The notes below the pieces were generated by a model, which did no database searches, was not told the origin of the DNA, and saw nothing but the letters and a program-made list of their open reading frames with translations. A stretch of 64,000 nucleotides of DNA. Source: Lactococcus sp. dk101 (GTDB lineage Bacteria; Bacillota; Bacilli; Lactobacillales; Streptococcaceae). Each line of letters begins with the position of its first letter. Within the stretch, counting starts at the first letter, position 1. The stretch spans positions 1 to 64,000 of the forward strand of contig NZ_WITI01000006.1 of the NCBI RefSeq assembly GCF_009601055.1, given 5' to 3'. Shown here in pieces: positions 60,733 through 64,000 of the stretch. A program made the position numbers and the translations under genes.

Positions 60733-62274
60733 TTGTTAGATCACAAACTAGAAACCATTATCGTTCTAGATTACGGTTCACAATACAACCAGTTGATTTC
60801 TCGTCGCATTCGTGAAATTGGTGTTTTCTCTGAACTCAAGAGCCACAAGATTACGGCTGCTGAAGTTCGTGAAATCGCGCCTGTCGGAATTATTCTTTCT
60901 GGTGGCCCAAATTCAGTTTACGATGAAGGCTCATTTGATATTGACCCCGAAATCTTTGAACTTGGTCTTCCCATTCTTGGGATTTGCTACGGTATGCAAC
61001 TCATGAGTTATAAACTCGGCGGAAACGTTGAAGCTGCGAGCGACCGTGAATATGGTAAAGCCATGATTGAATTGCAGACAGAATCAAAACTTTTTGCTGG
61101 CACACCAAGCCCACAACAAGTTTTAATGAGTCACGGCGATAAAGTCACTGCTATTCCTGAAGGTTTTGAAATTGTTGCCACAAGTCCAAACAGCCCTTAT
61201 GCTGCTGTTGAAGACAAAGCACGTCAATTTTACGGCATTCAATTCCACCCTGAAGTCCGTCATTCCATTTACGGAAACGACCTTTTGCGTAACTTTGCAT
61301 TGAACATTTGTGGTGCTAAAGGCGATTGGTCAATGAAGAACTTCATCGAAATGCAAATCGAAGCCATTCGCGCTAAAGTTGGGGACAAAAAAGTCTTGCT
61401 TGGTCTTTCAGGTGGTGTTGATTCTTCTGTTGTTGGTGTCCTTTTGCAAAAAGCAATCGGGGATCAATTAACTTCTATCTTCGTTGACCACGGTTTCTTG
61501 CGTAAAGGTGAAGCTGATCAAGTCATGAAAACTCTCGGTGGAAAATTTGGACTCAACATTATTAAAGTTGACGCTCAAAAACGCTTCATGGACAAACTTG
61601 AAGGTCTTTCAGACCCTGAAACAAAACGTAAAATTATCGGTAACGAATTCGTTTATGTCTTTGATGATGAAGCAACAAAATTGAACGGTATTGAATTCCT
61701 TGCACAAGGAACACTTTATACTGACGTTATCGAGTCTGGAACTGATACTGCGCAAACCATCAAATCTCATCACAATGTTGGTGGCTTGCCTGAAGATATG
61801 CAATTCCAACTTATCGAACCTTTAAACACTTTGTTTAAAGATGAAGTTCGTGCTTTGGGAACTCAACTCGGTATGCCTGACGAAATCGTTTGGCGCCAAC
61901 CATTCCCTGGTCCTGGTCTTGCCATTCGTGTCCTTGGTGATTTGACAGAAGAAAAACTGGAAACAGTTCGTGAATCTGACGCAATCTTGCGTGAAGAAAT
62001 CGCTAAAGCTGGTCTTGAACGTGATGTATGGCAATATTTCACTGTCAATACTGACGTTCGTTCAGTTGGTGTTATGGGTGATGGTCGTACTTATGACTAT
62101 ACAATCGCCATTCGTGCCATTACTTCTATCGATGGAATGACTGCTGACTTTGCACGTTTGCCATGGGATATTCTTCAAAAGATTTCCGTTCGTATCGTCA
62201 ATGAGGTGGACCACGTCAACCGTATCGTGTACGATATTACGAGTAAACCACCTGCTACTGTTGAGTGGCAATAA
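60733..62274 (+). CDS. guaA: GMP synthase (glutamine-hydrolysing)
   Basis: Converts XMP to GMP with glutamine and ATP. 513 residues: class I amidotransferase domain with Cys in GICYGMQL and FHPEVRH, then the ATP-pyrophosphatase PP-loop LSGGVDSS near 230 and the C-terminal dimer domain ending KPPATVEW. The start is TTG at 60733 with GGAGG 5 nt upstream; the frame opens earlier at ATG 60709 without a ribosome site. Promoter TGGTAAAAT at 60655-60663. Confidence 0.97.
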   Translation: MLDHKLETIIVLDYGSQYNQLISRRIREIGVFSELKSHKITAAEVREIAPVGIILSGGPNSVYDEGSFDIDPEIFELGLPILGICYGMQLMSYKLGGNVEAASDREYGKAMIELQTESKLFAGTPSPQQVLMSHGDKVTAIPEGFEIVATSPNSPYAAVEDKARQFYGIQFHPEVRHSIYGNDLLRNFALNICGAKGDWSMKNFIEMQIEAIRAKVGDKKVLLGLSGGVDSSVVGVLLQKAIGDQLTSIFVDHGFLRKGEADQVMKTLGGKFGLNIIKVDAQKRFMDKLEGLSDPETKRKIIGNEFVYVFDDEATKLNGIEFLAQGTLYTDVIESGTDTAQTIKSHHNVGGLPEDMQFQLIEPLNTLFKDEVRALGTQLGMPDEIVWRQPFPGPGLAIRVLGDLTEEKLETVRESDAILREEIAKAGLERDVWQYFTVNTDVRSVGVMGDGRTYDYTIAIRAITSIDGMTADFARLPWDILQKISVRIVNEVDHVNRIVYDITSKPPATVEWQ

Positions 62275-62285
62275 GATAATATGCA

Positions 62286-62332
62286 ATAAAAAAGGAACAT
62301 GTTTTTACACGTTCTTTTTCTTTTCTTTTATT
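62286..62332. terminator. Terminator between guaA and the nuclease gene
   Basis: GAACATGT / ACACGTTC imperfect stem (62295-62313), preceded by A6 and followed by T5C and further T-rich sequence. Confidence 0.72.
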
Positions 62333-63577
62333 TTATTTTACTGTCCCAACTCCTGTGGCATAATTGATGGCAACGCCAGGTTGGACGTTTGGAATAAAGA
62401 CATTGATGTTAACTTTGCTGTCACTCGATACCGCTTGTATCCAGTTGCCTGACGGTACTTTATTTGCTCCGTCATAGAGTGGAGTAACCGAGTAAGCGAT
62501 TTTGACAGATGCATTATTTGTTTCGTCAGCTCTGACAAGCCCTTCAAAATAATTTTGTCCGTAACCGACGGTGCCAAATTGACCGCCGTCAGCTTGATTT
62601 GCCCATGAGGTCTGACAGGTTACATTGTAGGGATTATAAGCTGTTGCAGCAAAATGTGGATTGGAAAGACTTGCATTAGAGTATTGGGCAGGATTTTTGT
62701 CAGCGCTGACAGATGACCAGCCAGCCACCAAAACATCACCAATCGAGTGTCCACGATTGTAAAGATAATTGCCGTATTTTGGTGCAGTTAATTTCATCTG
62801 GGCATAGCCTGCAGGTTTCCAAGTACTCGTGTAAGTATCTCTGACGGCGTGCATGGCATGAATTAAGACAGCCGTTGAGCCACTTAACTGACCCAATCCA
62901 TTCAGGTGTCCACCTTTAATAAATGCTGCTGTAGTCGCCGTTGGCTTTGTCAAAGTTGCCTTATCGCCATTGATATAAAAAGAACCTTGGTTGTCATAGC
63001 TGATCGTGGCTGAGCCAAAATTTTTCTTGATTGCAGCACTTAAAACAGACTGCGCAAGACTTTGAGTCGGCATTGGATCAGACGGTTTTCCATAGCTGAT
63101 CGCTGTCGAATTCAGCAAAGCCGTACTGGCACTCGCTGTCTGTATGCCACTTGCAAAATTGCTCAAAGGACTGGTAAAACTTTGATAGAGCAAACTTCCA
63201 CTCGTAAATAAACCCACCAAACTAAAAGCGACCGCATGCATTAAATAACGACTTTTACTTCTGACCAGTCCAATCAAGAGGGCAACCAGCCCAATCATAA
63301 AAGCAATCGGAAGTGCAACAGCCGGGCGCAGCCAAGCGGGACTATAGGCGGATAAACTTTGAAGTTGCTCAGGCAAGAAAAAGCTTGTCAAAAGACTGGC
63401 GGCTGCGAGTGTTAGGGCAAGTCCGTACAATAAATGCTGCAGCTTCTTCACTTTTTTTGCCCGTCTAAATAAAGCAAACGTAATCAACAAACCGACCAAT
63501 AAAATCAATGTTGTCAGTGCTGACAGATGCAAACTGTCAATGCCCCGACGCAGTAAAAATCCCAAAAAATAATTCAT
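62333..63577 (-). CDS. Membrane-anchored DNA/RNA non-specific endonuclease
   Basis: 414 residues: four N-terminal TM helices (within the first 135 residues), then an extracellular EndA-type nuclease domain whose active-site motif reads NRGHSIGD (DRGH in most relatives) followed by NPYNVTCQTSWANQADGG. Expected to cut extracellular DNA at the cell surface, possibly generating transforming strands as EndA does. The start at 63577 has TTAAGGAAA; the open frame upstream lacks a start signal. Three TGTCA palindromes inside. Distant paralogue of the lipoprotein nuclease at 10411-11541. Confidence 0.85.
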   Translation of the reverse strand: MNYFLGFLLRRGIDSLHLSALTTLILLVGLLITFALFRRAKKVKKLQHLLYGLALTLAAASLLTSFFLPEQLQSLSAYSPAWLRPAVALPIAFMIGLVALLIGLVRSKSRYLMHAVAFSLVGLFTSGSLLYQSFTSPLSNFASGIQTASASTALLNSTAISYGKPSDPMPTQSLAQSVLSAAIKKNFGSATISYDNQGSFYINGDKATLTKPTATTAAFIKGGHLNGLGQLSGSTAVLIHAMHAVRDTYTSTWKPAGYAQMKLTAPKYGNYLYNRGHSIGDVLVAGWSSVSADKNPAQYSNASLSNPHFAATAYNPYNVTCQTSWANQADGGQFGTVGYGQNYFEGLVRADETNNASVKIAYSVTPLYDGANKVPSGNWIQAVSSDSKVNINVFIPNVQPGVAINYATGVGTVK

Positions 63578-63651
63578 TTTCCTTAACCTTTGTATTCTAT
63601 AGATTGATATTATTTTACCAAATTTTAAGGAAAAAGAGGTGTTTGAAAAAC

Positions 63652-63678
63652 GAAAAAAAACGCCCACGCGTTTTTAAT
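63652..63678. terminator. Bidirectional terminator
   Basis: AAAAACGC / GCGTTTTT stem with a CCAC loop, flanked by A- and T-runs, overlapping the stop of the right-edge gene. Confidence 0.7.
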
Positions 63679-64000
63679 TGGTTTTGAATTTTTTCACAAT
63701 AATTTTGCCAATCAGTAAAAAAGCAAGAATGACAATAACGGCAGTAATCAAAAGACCAATGGAACCTTTAACAATCGAATTAAATAAAGACAAACCGCCA
63801 AAGGCATAAACAAAGGCCCAAACCACATAACCTGGCAATGCAGCCAGCGTGTATTTCAGCCATTTCCAATCCAAAAGTCCTGCGCCAAGCTGGACAACAG
63901 ACTGAAGGCCAACGGTTAAAAAGCTCAGAGGAATAATCGGCCAGCCGTATTTCTTGAGAATCAGCATACCCATCTTATCCTCACTATCGACTTTTTTCTT
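63674..64000 (-). CDS. 3' part of a small membrane protein (DedA/VTT-like), cut by the window edge
   Basis: The frame is open through the right edge (109 codons visible). The sequence KKYGWPIIPLSFLTVGLQSV...GLLDWKWLKYTLAALPGYVVWAFVYAFGGL and a final TM helix with KKFKTN resembles the C-terminal half of DedA/SNARE-associated (VTT) proteins. An internal ATG at 63973 would give a 99-residue protein, but the absence of an upstream stop argues for truncation by the window. Confidence 0.5.
   Translation of the reverse strand, partial: KKKVDSEDKMGMLILKKYGWPIIPLSFLTVGLQSVVQLGAGLLDWKWLKYTLAALPGYVVWAFVYAFGGLSLFNSIVKGSIGLLITAVIVILAFLLIGKIIVKKFKTN

Larger units (their letters stand above)
599..63526. 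repeat. Interspersed 16-bp palindrome family, YTGTCAGNNCTGACAR (span of first to last copy)
   Basis: Exact TGTCA-N4-TGACA cores, 16-bp start positions: 599, 2626, 3152, 4025, 5629, 14092, 15492, 16823, 16845, 23276, 23729, 24735, 31372, 31686, 32656, 35131, 36734, 38050, 38508, 40861, 43418, 45746, 55958, 56720, 59419, 62697, 63511. Near matches: 5173, 18252, 25200, 25977, 26424, 38260, 41517, 41791, 44024, 44443, 54950, 58454, 62523. The central four bases vary but favour G-C, R-C or T-G. Only 3152, 32656 and 44024 lie outside coding genes. Confidence 0.85.

Noticed and set aside
599-63526. The TGTCA palindrome as the Chi site, as parS, or as a restriction site
   Set aside because: L. lactis Chi is GCGCGTG and not palindromic, parS is TGTTTCACGTGAAACA, and restriction palindromes are usually depleted rather than enriched.
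1-64000. CRISPR arrays, insertion sequences, prophage genes, rRNA genes, replication origin
   Set aside because: Looked for on both strands; no direct-repeat/spacer arrays, transposase or integrase frames, rRNA segments or DnaA-box clusters were seen.

Overview
The window reads as chromosomal DNA of a low-GC Gram-positive coccus of the Streptococcaceae, most likely a Lactococcus other than L. lactis itself. The evidence is gene content: a yigZ | comFA-comFC competence locus, L21-Prp-L27, MurT/GatD, a PyrR attenuator, a glycine T-box, Rex, an acetolactate decarboxylase, and many extended -10 (TGnTATAAT) promoters. The genus is inferred from content and style; no 16S gene is present. There is no prophage, insertion sequence, CRISPR array or replication origin.

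Layout. 0-6.6 kb: acetolactate decarboxylase, the murT-gatD cell-wall amidation pair, and an ABC exporter (ATPase plus large FtsX-like permease). 6.7-15.4 kb: a secreted transglycosylase-like protein with a long structured leader, the NAD genes nadE, pncB and nadD, a drug-efflux MFS gene behind a terminator-like hairpin, a secreted nuclease, and two overlapping crcB fluoride-channel genes. 15.4-20.7 kb: a T-box-controlled glycyl-tRNA synthetase operon in which glyQ and glyS are separated by an unknown 460-residue protein and a Vat/CatB-type acetyltransferase. 20.7-24.6 kb: formate/nitrite channel, nitroreductase, TerC-like membrane protein, yigZ and a tRNA-Gln. 24.7-40.5 kb: comFA-comFC, a papain-like secreted protease, dgkA-ybeY-nudix-hydrolase-phoH, rplU-prp-rpmA, an HD phosphohydrolase, a HAD phosphatase, and dnaD-nth-trmK-nif3. 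40.8-46.9 kb: an LPXTG surface protein, pyrE-pyrC under a PyrR attenuator, an ABC-F ATPase and rex. 46.9-53.3 kb is the most accessory part: a hairpin-rich non-coding locus with a candidate small RNA, a lipoprotein, radC, a GntR regulator, a TDT transporter, and a four-gene AT-rich operon of immunity-like proteins (three DUF443/TsaI-like membrane proteins and one class-II-bacteriocin-immunity-like protein). 53.3-64 kb: a nucleoside uptake and salvage block (bmp, cdd, deoC, pdp and a methyltransferase), a secreted beta-lactamase-fold protein with a frameshifted start, coaA, guaA, a membrane-anchored nuclease and an edge-truncated membrane protein.

The strongest unexplained signal is a 16-bp palindrome, consensus YTGTCAGNNCTGACAR. 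By eye it occurs 27 times with an exact TGTCA-N4-TGACA core, plus about a dozen near matches. Nearly all copies lie inside coding genes, in two different reading frames. About 0.06 exact cores would be expected by chance in 64 kb, so this is a DNA-level signal of unknown function. A second theme is a set of genes whose start codon lies 6-7 nt after a -10 box, which predicts leaderless mRNAs. All positions were read by eye; no database or folding search was run.
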